Positions 8,945 to 18,896 of a DNA stretch of 64,000 bases are shown here, piece after piece. Origin of the DNA: Propionibacteriales bacterium (GTDB taxonomy: Bacteria > Actinomycetota > Actinomycetes > Propionibacteriales > Nocardioidaceae); contig JAPLCA010000018.1 in NCBI GenBank assembly GCA_026392465.1, positions 1-64,000 on the forward strand, given 5' to 3'. The notes beneath the pieces were generated by a model. That model did no database searches, was not told where the DNA came from, and saw nothing but the letters and a program-made list of their open reading frames with translations. A program made the translations under genes and the position numbers. The first letter of the stretch is position 1, and every line of letters begins with the position of its first letter.

Positions 8945-10372
8945 ATGACGACGCCGGACGCCCTCGACGCCCAGACGACCACACCCGACGACGTCGACTC
9001 GATCTGGCGCGGGCGGCTGGGCCGCACGTCGCTCGGCCTCTTCTCGCTGGCCTTCCTCGTCGCCTTCGAGTCGCTCGCGGTGGTCAGCGTCATGCCGGAG
9101 GTGGCCCGCGCGCTCGACGGGCTCGCCCTGTACGCGGTGGCGTTCGCCGCCCCGGTCGCGGTGAGCATCTTCTCGAGGACCGCCAGCGCCTCCTGGATCG
9201 GTCGGGCGGGCCCCGCGCCGGCGCTCGGCTGGGGGGTGACGCTGTTCGCCGTCGGGCTCGTCGTGTGCGGCACCGCCACGTCGATGTCCGGCTTCCTCGT
9301 CGGTCGCGCCGTGCAGGGGCTCGGGGCCGGGCCGATCGGCGTCGCCCTCTGGGTCGTGGTCGCGCGGGCCTACCCGGACCACCTGCGTCCCCGCGCGCTC
9401 GCCGTGATGACGAGCGCCTGGACCGTGCCGGCGATCGTCGGACCCGTCGTCGCCGGTGGCCTGACCCACGCGTTCGGCTGGCGGGTCGTGTTCCTGCTCG
9501 GGCCCGTGCTGGCCGCCGCGAGCCTCGCGGTCGCCTGGTCGGCCGTCCGGTCGCTCGCCGCTGCTCCGGCCGGTGCCGGGGACGACCGCGCTCGCCACGA
9601 CGTCGGCCGTGGGGACGGCGCGGTGGGCGGCCTGGCTGCCGCCGCGGTGGCTGCGGCAGCGGTGCTCCTCGTGTCCGTCGCCGGGCAGCGGACGCTCCCG
9701 GCCTGGCCGGTCTGGCTCGTGCTGGGGCTGGTGGCCCTCGGGCTCTCTGTCCGTCGGCTGGTCCCTCCGCGCACCTGGACCGGCGGCCGCGGCCTCCCGT
9801 CCCTCATCGGGTCTCGAGCCTTCCTCATGGCGGCGTACTTCGCGGCGGAGGTCTACGTGCCGCTGGTGCTGGTCGACCAGCGGGGACTCTCCGTGGGCCT
9901 GGCGGGTGCGGCGATCTCCGGCACGGCCTTCACCTGGTACGCCGGCGCGGCCTTCGTGTCGCGGCCGGAGCGGCTGCCCGCGCTGGTCGGCACGCCCCGA
10001 CGTCGCGCGGCGCTGGGTGCCGGCGCGATCCTCCTGGGGCTCCTCGCCGTGCCGCTCTCGCTCGTCGCCGACGTCCCGGTGGTGGTCGTGGCGACGGTCT
10101 GGGTCGTGGGCGGCTTCGGGATGGGCGTGCTCTCGTCGACGTCGGTGACCGAGGTGCTGCGTCGCTCCCGCCCGGGGGAGGAGGCGGACCACAGTGCCTC
10201 CCTGCAGACCAGCGACTCGGTCGCCGAGTCCGTCGCACTCGCCCTGGGTGCCACCGTGTTCGCCGCGGCCGTCGGCCACGGCCTGGGCGTCGGCGTGCTC
10301 GCGGCCCTCGCGGTGCCGGCAGGGTGCGTGGTCGCGGGGCTGCTCGTGCTCGGGCGCGGCTACGAGCGGTGA
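8945..10372 (+). CDS. MFS drug-type exporter, predicted SoxR target
   Basis: A 475-residue major facilitator superfamily protein with 12-14 hydrophobic segments. It has a DHA-type motif around [22 protein letters not shown] and a late [26 protein letters not shown] segment typical of this exporter group. It would expel redox-active drugs or pigments using proton motive force. The ATG at 8945 is favoured over the in-frame TTG at 8930 because it sits six bases after the -10. It is divergent from soxR with a 59-bp shared promoter region. Confidence 0.88.
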   Translation: MTTPDALDAQTTTPDDVDSIWRGRLGRTSLGLFSLAFLVAFESLAVVSVMPEVARALDGLALYAVAFAAPVAVSIFSRTASASWIGRAGPAPALGWGVTLFAVGLVVCGTATSMSGFLVGRAVQGLGAGPIGVALWVVVARAYPDHLRPRALAVMTSAWTVPAIVGPVVAGGLTHAFGWRVVFLLGPVLAAASLAVAWSAVRSLAAAPAGAGDDRARHDVGRGDGAVGGLAAAAVAAAAVLLVSVAGQRTLPAWPVWLVLGLVALGLSVRRLVPPRTWTGGRGLPSLIGSRAFLMAAYFAAEVYVPLVLVDQRGLSVGLAGAAISGTAFTWYAGAAFVSRPERLPALVGTPRRRAALGAGAILLGLLAVPLSLVADVPVVVVATVWVVGGFGMGVLSSTSVTEVLRRSRPGEEADHSASLQTSDSVAESVALALGATVFAAAVGHGLGVGVLAALAVPAGCVVAGLLVLGRGYER

Positions 10373-10435
10373 GCCTCCCGCAGGGAACCCGGTCTCGTCG
10401 CGAGGACTGGGGACCGGACCGAGGACGGACGCCGA

Positions 10436-10441
10436 TAGGCT
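10436..10441 (+). promoter_or_regulatory. -10 element, leaderless hom operon mRNA
   Basis: TAGGCT, then 7 nt, then GTG of hom at 10449. Confidence 0.65.
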
Positions 10442-10448
10442 GTCGCGC

Positions 10449-11765
10449 GTGAACACCGCTCCGTCGACCGCCCGACCCCTCAAGGTCGCCCTGCTGGGCT
10501 GCGGCGTCGTGGGGTCGGAGGTGGCCCGGCTGCTGACCCGCGACGGCGACGAGCTGGCGCGTCGGATCGGCGCGCCGATCGAGCTCGTCGGCATCGCCGT
10601 GCGTCGTCTCGGCCGGGCGCGCGACCTCGACCTCCCGGCCGACCTGTTCACCACCGACGCGCACGCGCTGGTCACCCGCGGCGACCTCGACGTGGTCGTG
10701 GAGGTCATCGGCGGCATCGAGCCGGCCCGCGAGCTGATCCTCGCCGCGCTGGAGCACGGCGCCTCCGTCGTCACCGCCAACAAGGCCCTCCTCGCCGAGG
10801 ACGGTGCCCACCTGTTCGAGGCGGCCGAGAAGGCCGAGCGCGACATCGCCTTCGAGGCGGCGGTCGCCGGTGCCATCCCGATCATCCGACCGCTCCAGGA
10901 GTCGCTGGCCGGCGACGCCGTGCAGCGGGTGCTCGGCATCGTGAACGGCACGACGAACTTCATCCTCGACGCCATGACCACCACGGGAGCCGGCTTCTCC
11001 GACGCGCTCGACGAGGCGCAGCGTCTGGGCTACGCCGAGGCCGACCCCACCGCCGACGTCGAGGGCTTCGACGCCGCCGCCAAGGCCGCGATCATCGCGT
11101 CGCTCGCGTTCCACACCCGCGTGACCATCGGCGACGTGCACCGCGAGGGCATCACCGACGTCACGGCCGCCGACGTCCGCTCGGCCGACGAGATGGGCTG
11201 CGTCGTCAAGCTGCTCGCGATCTGCGAGAAGATCACCACGCCCGACGGCGACGCCGTGTCGGCGCGCGTCCACCCGGCGATGATCGCGAAGAGCCACCCG
11301 CTCGCCAGCGTCCGGGGCGCGTTCAACGCCGTGTTCGTCGAGAGCGAGTCCGCCGGCCAGCTCATGTTCTACGGTCCGGGTGCCGGTGGCGCCCCCACGG
11401 CGAGCGCGGTGCTCGGCGACCTCGTCTCGGTCGCGCGCAACCGCCGCCAGGACGTGCACGGCCCCGGCGACACCGCTCATGCGGACCTGGAGGTGCTCGA
11501 CGTCGGACGCGCCCGCACCCGCTACCACGTGTCGATCGACGTCGACGACCGCGCAGGCGTGCTCGCCTCGGTCGCCGACGCCTTCGCGCAGTACGACGTG
11601 TCGATCAAGACGGTCCGCCAGGAGGGCCACGGATCCGACGCCCAGCTCGTCATCGTGACCCACGAGGCCGACGACGCCGCCCTGGCCGCGACCGTCGAGG
11701 TGGTGCGCGCGCTCGACATGGTGCGTGACGTCTCGTCGGTCATGCGTGTCGAAGGCCTCAACTGA
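10449..11765 (+). CDS. hom: homoserine dehydrogenase
   Basis: A 438-residue NAD(P)-dependent enzyme reducing aspartate semialdehyde to homoserine. The Rossmann motif is [13 protein letters not shown] at the N terminus. The catalytic domain contains [15 protein letters not shown] and [13 protein letters not shown]-terminal ACT domain (about residues 355-435, starting [16 protein letters not shown]) probably confers threonine feedback inhibition. The GTG at 10449 follows a TAGGCT box by seven bases. It is the first gene of the threonine operon, 16 bp before thrC. Confidence 0.97.
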   Translation: MNTAPSTARPLKVALLGCGVVGSEVARLLTRDGDELARRIGAPIELVGIAVRRLGRARDLDLPADLFTTDAHALVTRGDLDVVVEVIGGIEPARELILAALEHGASVVTANKALLAEDGAHLFEAAEKAERDIAFEAAVAGAIPIIRPLQESLAGDAVQRVLGIVNGTTNFILDAMTTTGAGFSDALDEAQRLGYAEADPTADVEGFDAAAKAAIIASLAFHTRVTIGDVHREGITDVTAADVRSADEMGCVVKLLAICEKITTPDGDAVSARVHPAMIAKSHPLASVRGAFNAVFVESESAGQLMFYGPGAGGAPTASAVLGDLVSVARNRRQDVHGPGDTAHADLEVLDVGRARTRYHVSIDVDDRAGVLASVADAFAQYDVSIKTVRQEGHGSDAQLVIVTHEADDAALAATVEVVRALDMVRDVSSVMRVEGLN

Positions 11766-11781
11766 TGAAGGAGTTCCGCTG

Positions 11782-12846
11782 ATGGCGCAGCCGTGGCGTG
11801 GTGTCCTCGAGGAGTACCGCGAGTGGCTCCCGGTCGACGAGGACACCCCGGTGATCTCGCTGGGGGAGGGCGGCACGCCGCTCGTCCACTCGGCCTGGCT
11901 GTCCTCGCTCGTCCAGGGCGACGTCTGGCTCAAGGTGGAGGGTGACAACCCGACGGGCTCCTTCAAGGACCGTGGGATGACGGCGGCCATCTCCGTGGCG
12001 GTCGGCGAGGGCGCGAAGGCCGTGGTGTGCGCCTCGACCGGCAACACGTCGGCGTCCATGACCGCCTACGCGGCGCGCGCCGGCCTCACGCCGATCGTGC
12101 TCGTCCCGCACGGCAAGATCGCGAGCGGCAAGATGGCCCAGGCCGTCATGCACGGCGCGGAGGTCATCCAGGTGCGGGGCGGCTTCGACGAGTGCCTGCA
12201 GCTGTCGCGGGCACTGGCCGACGAGTACCCCGTCGCGCTCGTCAACTCGGTCAACCCGGTGCGCCTGCAGGGCCAGAAGACCGCCGCGTTCGAGATCGTC
12301 GACGTCCTGGGCGACGCCCCCGACGTGCACGTGCTCCCGGTGGGCAACGCCGGCAACATCTCCGCCTACTGGATGGGCTACCGCGAGTACGCCGACGCCG
12401 GTCTGGCCACCCACCGCCCGCGCATGTGGGGCTTCCAGGCCGCCGGCGCCGCGCCGCTCGTCCGTGGCGAGGCCGTGGCCCGGCCCGAGACCGTCGCCAC
12501 GGCGATCCGCATCGGCAACCCGGCGTCCTGGCAGCTGGCCATCGAGGCCCGCGACAGCTCCGGCGGGCGCATCGACGCCGTCACCGACGAGCAGATCCTC
12601 GACGCCCAGCGTCGGCTCGGCGCCCACGACGGCGTGTTCGTCGAGCCGGGGTCGGCCGCGGGTGTCGCCGGCCTGCTGGCCGCCGCCGAGGCGGGCGAGG
12701 TCGACCCGGGTCTGCGCATCGCGGTGACCGTGACGGGCCACGGCCTGAAGGACGTGGAGACGGCGTTGTCGGGCGTGGAGTCCGTGGTGGACTCCGTCAT
12801 CGACGCCGACGTGCACGACGCCGCGGCCGCCGCCGGTCTGGCCTGA
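11782..12846 (+). CDS. thrC: threonine synthase
   Basis: A 354-residue PLP fold II enzyme converting O-phosphohomoserine to threonine. The PLP lysine is K62 in [12 protein letters not shown]. The phosphate-binding loop is near [12 protein letters not shown] and the serine-rich [13 protein letters not shown] segment is typical. The ATG at 11782 has a GAAGGAG Shine-Dalgarno about 10 bases upstream. It lies 16 bp after hom and 11 bp before thrB. Confidence 0.97.
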   Translation: MAQPWRGVLEEYREWLPVDEDTPVISLGEGGTPLVHSAWLSSLVQGDVWLKVEGDNPTGSFKDRGMTAAISVAVGEGAKAVVCASTGNTSASMTAYAARAGLTPIVLVPHGKIASGKMAQAVMHGAEVIQVRGGFDECLQLSRALADEYPVALVNSVNPVRLQGQKTAAFEIVDVLGDAPDVHVLPVGNAGNISAYWMGYREYADAGLATHRPRMWGFQAAGAAPLVRGEAVARPETVATAIRIGNPASWQLAIEARDSSGGRIDAVTDEQILDAQRRLGAHDGVFVEPGSAAGVAGLLAAAEAGEVDPGLRIAVTVTGHGLKDVETALSGVESVVDSVIDADVHDAAAAAGLA

Positions 12847-12857
12847 GCGGCGCCGTC

Positions 12858-13751
12858 GTGGTCGACCAGCCGTTCCGCCGCGGGCCCGTGACGGTCCGCA
12901 CGCCCGCCAGCAGCGCGAACCTCGGTCCGGGCTTCGACGCCCTCGGGCTGGCGCTCGACGTGCACGACGAGCTGACCGCCGAGGTCGTCCCCGGCGACGG
13001 GCTCGAGGTCGTCGTGGAGGGCGAGGCCGCCGACGAGGTGCCGCGCGACGAGCGGCACCTCGTGGTCCGTTCCCTCGACGCCGCCCTCGACCTGATGGGC
13101 GTGCGACGTCCGGGTCTGCGGCTCACGTGCCGCAACGTGGTGCCGCACGGTCGGGGGATGGGCTCCTCCTCGGCCGCGATCGTCGGCGGGATCGTGCTCG
13201 CCAAGGCGCTCGTCGAGGGCGTGGAGCCGCTGGACGACCGCGCGACGCTGCAGCTCGCGCAGGACATCGAGGGTCATCCCGACAACGTGGCGGCGGCGCT
13301 CCTCGGCGGTCTGACCATCGCGTGGATCGACGGCTTCGCCGCCGAGGCGGTCCGGCTCGACGTCGCGGTGCCGCTGACCCTCTTCGTGCCGCCGGAGCCG
13401 GTCTCGACCCAGGCCGCGCGCGGTCTGCTGCCCGACGTGGTCAGCCACGCCGACGCCGCGGCGAACGCCGGCCGTGCCGCGCTGCTCGTGGCGGCGCTGA
13501 CCCAGGCGCCCGAGCGGCTCGCGTCGGCCACGGAGGACCTCCTGCACCAGCAGTACCGAGCCGGCGCGATGCCGGAGTCCTACCGCCTCGTCCGCAGCCT
13601 GCGCGTGGACGGCGTGCCCGCCGTCATCTCCGGTGCCGGCCCCACGGTCCTCGCGTTCGCGCGGGGCGTGTCCGACGCGGTACCCGACGGCTGGAAGGTG
13701 CTCGAGGTCGACGTCGCCGACCGCTGCGCCCACGTCGTCACGACGTCCTGA
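12858..13751 (+). CDS. thrB: homoserine kinase
   Basis: A 297-residue GHMP-family kinase making O-phosphohomoserine, the substrate of the adjacent thrC product. ASSANLGPGFDALGLAL is the N-terminal GHMP motif, PHGRGMGSSSAAIVGG the ATP-binding loop, and VISGAGPTVLAF the C-terminal motif. The GTG at 12858, 11 bp after thrC, is taken as the start; translation is probably coupled. It is the last gene of hom-thrC-thrB. Confidence 0.95.
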   Translation: MVDQPFRRGPVTVRTPASSANLGPGFDALGLALDVHDELTAEVVPGDGLEVVVEGEAADEVPRDERHLVVRSLDAALDLMGVRRPGLRLTCRNVVPHGRGMGSSSAAIVGGIVLAKALVEGVEPLDDRATLQLAQDIEGHPDNVAAALLGGLTIAWIDGFAAEAVRLDVAVPLTLFVPPEPVSTQAARGLLPDVVSHADAAANAGRAALLVAALTQAPERLASATEDLLHQQYRAGAMPESYRLVRSLRVDGVPAVISGAGPTVLAFARGVSDAVPDGWKVLEVDVADRCAHVVTTS

Positions 13752-13804
13752 CGGGCGGTCCGGACGCCGCTCGTGGGGGCGGACCGGGCTCCCGACGGCA
13801 CTGC

Positions 13805-13810
13805 TAGAGT
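13805..13810 (+). promoter_or_regulatory. -10 element of rho, leadered
   Basis: TAGAGT lies 126 bp before the rho start. This predicts a roughly 120-nt untranslated leader, unlike the leaderless neighbours. Rho genes often carry a long leader for autoregulation. Confidence 0.5.
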
Positions 13811-13936
13811 GACGGACGTCGGTGTGGATCCCGTTCCCCGACACGTGTACGTCCGCCCGCCGTCGGCGGGTGGCCACGGTGCCCCGGTCTTCGCCGGAGG
13901 GCCTGTGGCGCCCCCTCCCACCCAGGAAGCATCCTC

Positions 13937-15847
13937 GTGACCGACACCCCCATTGACCAGTCTGCGTCCCCGTCGGCGGAGCCGGCCTCCGCCGCCCCCG
14001 CCAAGCCCGCCCGTCGCTCGGGCGGTGCCCTCGGCGGCAAGGTGCTCGCCGAGCTGCGCGAGATCGCGTCCGGCCTCGGCATCAGCGACGCCGGCAAGCT
14101 GCGCAAGGGCGAGCTGATCGACGCCATCAAGGCCGCCCGTGGAGAGAGCGCTCCGAGCGCCGTCCAGGCCGCCCCGGCGCAGCAGGCGCCCCAGCAGGAC
14201 GAGCCGGCGACGGACGACCAGCCGCAGCAGAACCCGCGTGGTCGCGGTCGTCGCGGCCAGGGCGCCCAGCCCCAGGACGGCGAGCCCCAGGACGCTCCCC
14301 AGAAGGACGCCCAGCCCCAGGACGCTGTCCAGAAGGACGTCCAGGCCAAGGACGGGCAGAACCGCGGCCAGGGCAAGGGCCAGGGCGCGAAGAACGGCAA
14401 CCAGCGCGCCAAGAACGACGGACAGCGCAACGACGGCCAGAAGAACGACGGCCAGAAGAACGACGGCGCTCAGAAGAACGACGGCGGCCAGAAGAACGAC
14501 GGCGGCCAGAAGAACGGCGACGGTCAGAAGAACGACGACCAGCGTCGCGGTGACCAGCAGCGCAAGGGCGACCAGCAGGGCGGGCAGGACGCGTCGCCGA
14601 AGAACGGTCAGCGCGGCCCGGACCCGCAGGCAGCCGACGACGACGAGGCCGGCGGACGTCGTCGCAACCGACGCGGTCGCAACCGCGGCGGCCGGGGCGC
14701 CGACGGCGAGCCCACCTACACCGAGGACGACGTGCTGGTCCCGGCCGCGGGCATCCTCGACATCCTCGACAACTACGCCTTCGTGCGCACCACCGGCTAC
14801 CTGCCGAGCGAGAACGACGTGTACGTCTCGCTCTCCATGGTCCGCAAGTGGGGGCTGCGCAAGGGTGACGCGGTCACCGGGCAGGTGCGCCAGCCGCGCG
14901 AGGGGGAGCGCAAGGAGAAGTTCAACCCGATGGTGCGGGTCGACACCGTCAACGGGACGCCGCTGGAGGAGGCGCGCGGTCGCATCGAGTTCTCCTCGAT
15001 GACGCCGGTGCACCCCGAGGAGCGTCTGGTCCTGGAGACCGACCCGACGGTCGTCACGACCCGTCTCATCGACCTCTTCGCGCCCGTGGGCAAGGGTCAG
15101 CGCCAGCTGGTCGTCTCGGAGCAGCGGGGCGGCCGCTCGGCGCTCGTGCGCACCGTCGCCGACGCCCTGACGGCCAACAACCCCGAGTGCCACCTCATGG
15201 TCGTCCTCATCGACGAGCGTCCCGAGGAGGTCACCGAGCTGCAGCGCTCGGTCAAGGGCGAGGTCATCGCCTCGACGTTCGACCGTCCGGCCGCCGACCA
15301 CACGACGGTGGCCGAGCTGGCCATCGAGCGCGCCAAGCGGCTGGTCGAGCTGGGCCACGACGTCGTCGTCCTCCTCGACTCGCTCACGCGGCTGGGCCGG
15401 GCGTACCACCAGGCGTCCACGGCCTCGAGCCGGATGGCCGGCGCGGTCGACGCGGCCGCCCTGCACCCCGTCAAGACGTTCTTCGGCGCGGCACGCAACG
15501 CCGAGGACGGCGGCTCGCTGACCATCCTCGCGACGGCGCTGGCGGGCACCTCCTCCGTCGTCGACGAGGCCGTGCTGGAGGAGATCGACGGTGCCGCCAA
15601 CAGCGTGCTGCGCCTGCACGTCGACGAGAACCAGCAGGTCTTCCCGGCCGTCGACATCGCCGGCTCGCGCACGAACCACGAGGAGCTGCTGCTCGACGAG
15701 CAGGAGCTCGACATCCTCGTCGCGGCGCGCCGGGCCCTCGTCGGCCGCAGCCCGCAGCAGGTCCTCGACGCGGTCGTCGGACGGCTGGAGAAGACCGGCA
15801 GCAACGCCGAGCTGCTCCTCGCGCTCCAGCGCAGCCCCCTGGCCTGA
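13937..15847 (+). CDS. rho: Rho-type transcription terminator with altered ATPase residues
   Basis: A 636-residue homologue of the hexameric RNA helicase Rho. Rho_N spans about residues 35-70, then a low-complexity Gln/Asn/Asp/Lys-rich insert about 75-255, a cold-shock-type RNA domain (NYAFVRTTGYL) and a RecA-type motor. GKGQRQLVVS, DERPEEVTELQR (D426-R428) and LLDSLTRLGRAY are kept. The Walker A stretch, PPKAGKT in typical Rho, reads EQRGGRS (R400 replaces the catalytic Lys). Residues aligned to E. coli Arg353 and Arg366 are Q567 and N580. The locus is the canonical one (thrB-rho-rpmE-prfA), so identity is sure, but ATPase activity is doubtful. The start is GTG. Confidence 0.9.
   Translation: MTDTPIDQSASPSAEPASAAPAKPARRSGGALGGKVLAELREIASGLGISDAGKLRKGELIDAIKAARGESAPSAVQAAPAQQAPQQDEPATDDQPQQNPRGRGRRGQGAQPQDGEPQDAPQKDAQPQDAVQKDVQAKDGQNRGQGKGQGAKNGNQRAKNDGQRNDGQKNDGQKNDGAQKNDGGQKNDGGQKNGDGQKNDDQRRGDQQRKGDQQGGQDASPKNGQRGPDPQAADDDEAGGRRRNRRGRNRGGRGADGEPTYTEDDVLVPAAGILDILDNYAFVRTTGYLPSENDVYVSLSMVRKWGLRKGDAVTGQVRQPREGERKEKFNPMVRVDTVNGTPLEEARGRIEFSSMTPVHPEERLVLETDPTVVTTRLIDLFAPVGKGQRQLVVSEQRGGRSALVRTVADALTANNPECHLMVVLIDERPEEVTELQRSVKGEVIASTFDRPAADHTTVAELAIERAKRLVELGHDVVVLLDSLTRLGRAYHQASTASSRMAGAVDAAALHPVKTFFGAARNAEDGGSLTILATALAGTSSVVDEAVLEEIDGAANSVLRLHVDENQQVFPAVDIAGSRTNHEELLLDEQELDILVAARRALVGRSPQQVLDAVVGRLEKTGSNAELLLALQRSPLA
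14411..14540 (+). repeat. KNDGGQ-type tandem repeats inside rho
   Basis: Imperfect tandem copies of a 15-18-nt unit (cagaagaacgacggc-like) encode repeated QKNDG(G) peptides in the low-complexity insert of Rho. A second repeat family, PQDG/PQDA/QKDV, lies just before at about 14270-14355. Confidence 0.7.
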
Positions 15848-15853
15848 CCCGGC

Positions 15854-15893
15854 CCCGACGGGCCCGCCGACCCTGGTCGGCGGGCCCGTCGGG
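15854..15893. terminator. rho hairpin terminator
   Basis: Perfect 19-bp inverted repeat starting CCCGACGGGCCCGCCGACC and its complement with a 2-nt spacer, seven bases after the rho stop. No U-tract follows. Confidence 0.85.
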
Positions 15894-15963
15894 CTTCCCG
15901 CCGCCGTCCGGCAGCGCGAGCTCCGGCGCGTCGCGCTCGTCTGCGGAGGGTGGACCGCGTCCC

Positions 15964-15969
15964 TAGGAT
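15964..15969 (+). promoter_or_regulatory. -10 element, leaderless glutathione peroxidase mRNA
   Basis: TAGGAT, then 6 nt, then GTG at 15976. Confidence 0.65.
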
Positions 15970-15975
15970 GGCGAC

Positions 15976-16458
15976 GTGACCACTGCCTACGACTTCACCG
16001 CCACGACCATCGACGGCGCACCGCGAGACCTCTCCGACTACCGGGGGAAGGTCCTGCTCGTCGTGAACACCGCCACGCAGTGCGGCTTCACCCCCCAGCT
16101 GACCGGCCTGGAGGAGCTGTACAGCCGGTACGCGGACCGCGGGCTCGTCGTCCTTGGCTTCCCGTGCGACCAGTTCGGCCACCAGAACCCGGACTCCGAC
16201 GAGGACACGGCGGCGTTCTGCCAGAAGAACTACGGCGTCAGCTTCCCGATGTTCTCCCAGGTCGACGTCAACGGCGACGACGCACACCCGCTCTACCGCT
16301 GGCTGCGCTCGGAGAAGGGCGGCGTCCTCGGCAGCAAGATCAAGTGGAACTTCACCAAGTTCCTCGTCGACGCCGAGGGCAACGTCGTGAAGCGCTACGG
16401 CTCGACGACGAAGCCCGAGAAGATCGCCGAGGACGTCGAGGCCCTGCTGCCCGCCTGA
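15976..16458 (+). CDS. glutathione peroxidase family protein (Cys type)
   Basis: A 160-residue thioredoxin-fold peroxidase. The peroxidatic cysteine is in [11 protein letters not shown]; it is Cys, not selenocysteine. The catalytic Gln/Trp/Asn partners are visible in the [13 protein letters not shown] region and [11 protein letters not shown]. Actinobacteria lack glutathione, so thioredoxin is the likely reductant. It reduces hydrogen or organic peroxides in the cytoplasm. The single gene stands between the rho terminator and rpmE with its own leaderless promoter. Confidence 0.93.
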   Translation: MTTAYDFTATTIDGAPRDLSDYRGKVLLVVNTATQCGFTPQLTGLEELYSRYADRGLVVLGFPCDQFGHQNPDSDEDTAAFCQKNYGVSFPMFSQVDVNGDDAHPLYRWLRSEKGGVLGSKIKWNFTKFLVDAEGNVVKRYGSTTKPEKIAEDVEALLPA

Positions 16459-16591
16459 CGAGCCCGACGGTCGGGCCACGGGAACAGAGTCGGCCCCGGT
16501 TTGGTTGACGCCCGTGCCCCTGGCACAATCGATCCCCGGTCCTGGTTCACGGTCCGCGCCGCGGCCCGACCCAGCACCACGAGAGGACACC

Positions 16592-16798
16592 ATGAAGCGC
16601 GACATCCACCCCGAGTACGTCGAGACCCAGGTCACCTGCACCTGTGGCAACTCGTTCACCACCCGCAGCACCGCCACGGAGGGCACCCTCCGCGCCGACG
16701 TGTGCTCGGCCTGCCACCCGTTCTACACGGGCAAGCAGAAGATCCTCGACACCGGCGGCCGCGTGGCCCGGTTCGAGAAGCGCTACGGCAAGAAGTAG
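16592..16798 (+). CDS. rpmE: 50S ribosomal protein L31, zinc-binding form
   Basis: A 68-residue ribosomal protein at the intersubunit bridge. The four zinc-ligand positions CTCG and CSAC mark the primary C+ form, which is replaced by a zinc-free paralogue under zinc starvation in related bacteria. The ATG at 16592 has a GAGAGGA Shine-Dalgarno. It lies between rho and prfA as in most actinobacteria and is followed by its own terminator. Confidence 0.97.
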   Translation: MKRDIHPEYVETQVTCTCGNSFTTRSTATEGTLRADVCSACHPFYTGKQKILDTGGRVARFEKRYGKK

Positions 16799-16807
16799 CT
16801 CCTCTCC

Positions 16808-16843
16808 GACGCCGACCCGATCCCCAGCGGACGGGTCGGCGTC
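16808..16843. terminator. rpmE hairpin terminator
   Basis: GACGCCGACCCG and CGGGTCGGCGTC form a 12-bp stem around a 12-nt loop, ten bases after the rpmE stop. Confidence 0.8.
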
Positions 16844-16906
16844 GTCGTCCGTCCGGGCGCAGCGCGCCGAGGAGCTCGTGAGCACGAGCGAGGAGAGGGG
16901 ACCAGC

Positions 16907-17974
16907 ATGTTCGAGGCCGTCGAGGCGCTGCTGTCCGAGCACGCCGAGCTCGAGCGACAGATGTCGGACCCTGCCACGCACGCCGACCCGGCCCGGGCGA
17001 AGAAGGTCGGGCGCCGCTACGCCGAGCTCGGCGCGGTCGTGCGCACCTACCGCGCCTGGCAGCAGGCGGGGGAGGACCTCGAGGCGGCCCGCGAGCTCGA
17101 GCTGGTCGAGGAGGCCGGCGAGCTGGCCGCCGAGCGCGCTGAGCTGGAGGAGCGGCTGCAGCGCCTGCTGGTGCCGCGCGACCCCGCCGACGACAAGGAC
17201 GTCATCCTCGAGGTGAAGGGTGGCGAGGGCGGCGAGGAGTCGGCGCTGTTCGCCGGCGACCTGCTGCGCATGTACACGCGCTTCGCCGAGACGAAGGGCT
17301 GGCGGGTCGAGATCATCGACGCCACGGAGTCCGCGCTCGGCGGCTACAAGTCGGTGACGGCCTCGGTGGCGGCGAAGGGCACCCCCGAGCCGGGGCAGGC
17401 TCCCTACGCGTTGCTGAAGTTCGAGGCCGGGGTGCACCGCGTGCAGCGGGTGCCGGTCACCGAGTCCCAGGGGCGCATCCACACGTCCGCGGCCGGGGTC
17501 CTGGTGCTGCCCGAGGCCGAGGACGTCGACGTTCAGGTCAACGACGCCGACCTGCGCATCGACGTCTTCCGCTCCTCCGGACCCGGAGGCCAGAGCGTCA
17601 ACACGACCGACTCCGCCGTGCGCATCACCCACCTGCCGACCGGCCTCGTCGTGAGCTGCCAGAACGAGAAGAGCCAGCTGCAGAACAAGGAGCAGGCGCT
17701 GCGCATCCTGCGCTCGCGCCTGCTGGAGGCGGCGCAGGCGGCAGCCGACGCGGAGGCGTCCGACGCGCGGCGCTCGCAGGTCCGCACGGTCGACCGGTCC
17801 GAGCGCGTGCGCACCTACAACTTCCCCGAGAACCGCGTCTCCGACCACCGCACCGGCTTCAAGGCCTACAACCTCGACGCCGTCATGGACGGTGCGCTCG
17901 ACGACGTCATCGGCTCGCTCGTCGACGCCGACCTCGCCGAACGGCTCGAGACCGCCGACGGGTCGCGGGCGTGA
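16907..17974 (+). CDS. prfA: peptide chain release factor 1
   Basis: A 355-residue release factor reading UAA and UAG. The catalytic GGQ motif is in [17 protein letters not shown], and the C-terminal [17 protein letters not shown] block is typical of RF1. The ATG at 16907 follows GAGGAGAGGGG. Its stop overlaps the prmC GTG (GTGA). The pair is functional: PrmC methylates the GGQ glutamine of release factors. Confidence 0.97.
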   Translation: MFEAVEALLSEHAELERQMSDPATHADPARAKKVGRRYAELGAVVRTYRAWQQAGEDLEAARELELVEEAGELAAERAELEERLQRLLVPRDPADDKDVILEVKGGEGGEESALFAGDLLRMYTRFAETKGWRVEIIDATESALGGYKSVTASVAAKGTPEPGQAPYALLKFEAGVHRVQRVPVTESQGRIHTSAAGVLVLPEAEDVDVQVNDADLRIDVFRSSGPGGQSVNTTDSAVRITHLPTGLVVSCQNEKSQLQNKEQALRILRSRLLEAAQAAADAEASDARRSQVRTVDRSERVRTYNFPENRVSDHRTGFKAYNLDAVMDGALDDVIGSLVDADLAERLETADGSRA

Positions 17975-18831
17975 GTCGCGTCCGCAGCCAGGCCGAGCGC
18001 CTGCTCGAGGAGGCCACGGCCACCCTGACGGCCGCCGACGTCGCGTCGCCGCGGGTCGACGCGGAGCTGCTCCTCGCCCACGTCACCGGGACCCCGCGCG
18101 GCCTGCTGCTCAGCGCCCGCCTCCAGGGCCCGCAGCTGCAGGTCTACCGCGACATGGTCGCGGCCCGTGCGCGTCGGGTGCCCCTGCAGCACCTCACCGG
18201 CTCCGCCGGCTTCCGCTACGTCGACCTCGAGGTCGGTCCTGGGGTGTTCGTGCCGCGTCCGGAGACCGAGCTGCTGGCGGGCTGGGCGGTCGAGCAGGCG
18301 TCGGCCGTGCTGTCGTCCGGCCGGGAGACCCCGCCGGTGGTGGTCGACCTCTGCACCGGGTCGGGGGCGATCGCGCTGTCCGTCGTGCACGAGGTGCCGC
18401 GCGCCCAGGTGCACGCGGTCGAGCTCGACGAGCAGGCCTTCGCGTGGGCGGAGCGCAACCTCGGCGACACGGGCACCGACCTGCGGCTCGGTGACGCGTT
18501 CGAGGCCTTCGCCGACCTCGACGGCACGGTCGACGTCGTCGTGTGCAACCCGCCGTACATCCCGCTGGACGCGTGGGAGGGCGTGGCGCCCGAGGCCCGC
18601 GACCACGACCCGTCCCTGGCGCTCTGGTCGGGTGACGACGGCCTCGACGCGATGCGTCGTCTCGAGCGTGCGGCCTGGCGCCTGCTGCGACCCGGCGGTG
18701 TCGTCGGGGCCGAGCACGCCGACGCGCAGGGGGAGTCGGCGCCCGCGGTGTTCGCCGGCCGGTGGGCCGACGTGCGCGACCATGCGGACCTCGCGGACCG
18801 GCCGCGGTACGTCACCGCGCGACGCCCCTGA
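17971..18831 (+). CDS. prmC: release factor glutamine methyltransferase
   Basis: A 286-residue SAM-dependent N5-glutamine methyltransferase. It has an N-terminal helical domain, SAM-binding [15 protein letters not shown] and the catalytic NPPY in [10 protein letters not shown]. It modifies the GGQ glutamine of RF1 and RF2. The GTG start overlaps prfA by 4 nt. Confidence 0.96.
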   Translation: MSRVRSQAERLLEEATATLTAADVASPRVDAELLLAHVTGTPRGLLLSARLQGPQLQVYRDMVAARARRVPLQHLTGSAGFRYVDLEVGPGVFVPRPETELLAGWAVEQASAVLSSGRETPPVVVDLCTGSGAIALSVVHEVPRAQVHAVELDEQAFAWAERNLGDTGTDLRLGDAFEAFADLDGTVDVVVCNPPYIPLDAWEGVAPEARDHDPSLALWSGDDGLDAMRRLERAAWRLLRPGGVVGAEHADAQGESAPAVFAGRWADVRDHADLADRPRYVTARRP

Positions 18832-18884
18832 GCGGCTCGGCGCGCACGAGGCAGGACCTCCGGCGCGGCGCGGAGCGGGATCGG

Positions 18885-18890
18885 TAGGGT
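18885..18890 (+). promoter_or_regulatory. -10 element, leaderless mRNA of the membrane protein at 18897
   Basis: TAGGGT, then 6 nt, then ATG at 18897. Confidence 0.65.
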
Positions 18891-18896
18891 CGCGGC

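Noticed and set aside
7925-10984. A 1,019-codon minus-strand frame covering soxR, the MFS gene and part of hom
   Set aside because: Only its last 156 residues (from GTG 8395) look like a protein; the rest is antisense to well-supported genes and compositionally noisy.
12027-12857. Long upstream extension of thrB through thrC in another frame
   Set aside because: It is a shadow of thrC; homoserine kinase homology starts shortly after GTG 12858.
16505-16591. Longer N-terminal form of L31 starting at 16505
   Set aside because: The extra 29 residues are not part of L31, and ATG 16592 has a good ribosome site and the universal MK start.
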